Assembly: GCA_963854835.1 (NCBI GenBank)
Contig: OY978529.1
Location: forward strand, 47,983,821-48,047,820
DNA: 64,000 nucleotides
Direction of reading: 5' to 3'
From: Megamerina dolium
Taxonomy: Eukaryota > Arthropoda > Insecta > Diptera > Megamerinidae
Shown: piece by piece, positions 63,766-64,000 of the stretch
How positions within the stretch are numbered: the first letter of the stretch is position 1
How the letters are laid out: each line of letters begins with the position of its first letter
Program-made: the position numbers and the translations under genes
Notes under the pieces: generated by a model
Told to the model about the DNA's origin: nothing
The model's input: only the letters and a program-made list of their open reading frames with translations
The model's database searches: none

Positions 63766-64000
63766 GTAAGTTTGAAAAATGATCAAAAGTTCATAGAAAT
63801 GCACTGCAAATTTGTGTGTATTCAAATTTTTTGTTTTGTATCGTTTTGTTTAACATTTTATTGAATAATCTGCTTTTACTGCTGAATCACAATGTATATT
63901 TGAAATGTATCTGTATAAAATTGGAAAAAAATTAAAACTATATATGTAAATAAATTCCTGGCAAATATGACTTGTTTACTTCACATTTGGTGCTATGTAC
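63766..64000. other. Intron 1 (partial) of the 63-kb gene
   Basis: Begins with the GTAAGT donor. I find no acceptor with an open continuation before the window ends. Confidence 0.5.

Overview
The window looks like nuclear DNA of a higher fly, probably a tephritid-type fruit fly. It is AT-rich, full of TA and GT microsatellites and packed with decayed mariner elements and LINEs. It carries a pair of dipteran mini-me-like elements with GTCC-repeat tracts. The only gene I can rebuild in full is an insect neuronal receptor gene of the dpr (defective proboscis extension response) immunoglobulin family. No sequence search was run, so every family assignment rests on motif recognition.

Layout. From 1 to about 13.6 kb there is intergenic DNA with mariner copies (1-478, 1,963-3,099, 6,320-7,474), LINE scraps (6.2, 8.8-9.2, 12.0-12.2 and 13.0 kb), a long TA microsatellite and a foldback MITE at 10.2-10.7 kb. 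From 48,716 down to 13,666 on the minus strand lies the dpr-family gene. I place seven coding exons joined by consensus GT/AG sites with fully compatible phases, giving 2,277 nt (758 residues plus stop). The order is a low-complexity, signal-bearing first exon, a 28-kb first intron, three exons for the linker and Ig1, a 3.9-kb intron, two exons for Ig2, and a C-terminal exon with unusual hydrophobic content. The two large introns have absorbed most of the transposons: a LINE with reverse-transcriptase motifs, tRNA-derived SINE pieces, the 3.5-kb mini-me-like array (22.06-25.54 kb), a third mellifera-type mariner, an RNase H LINE, a Mos1-like mariner, a long-arm foldback element and two DD41D-type deletion derivatives.

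From 48.7 to 63.2 kb there is intergenic DNA with two adjacent foldback elements (49.1-50.2 kb), a short decayed coding-like patch (51.6 kb), four mariner relics and two LINE 3' regions. At 63,276 a plus-strand gene begins. Its first coding exon looks like a nuclear-encoded mitochondrial protein and runs into an intron that leaves the window.

The transposons are relics: frameshifts, stops, missing catalytic residues or internal deletions are visible in nearly all. I found no rRNA, functional tRNA, CRISPR or bacterial-style operon. The best candidates for something new are the roughly 150-bp modular structure of the mini-me-like array with its outer TTAAGGTG inverted repeats, the duplicated hydrophobic C-terminal exon of the dpr gene, and the foldback elements.
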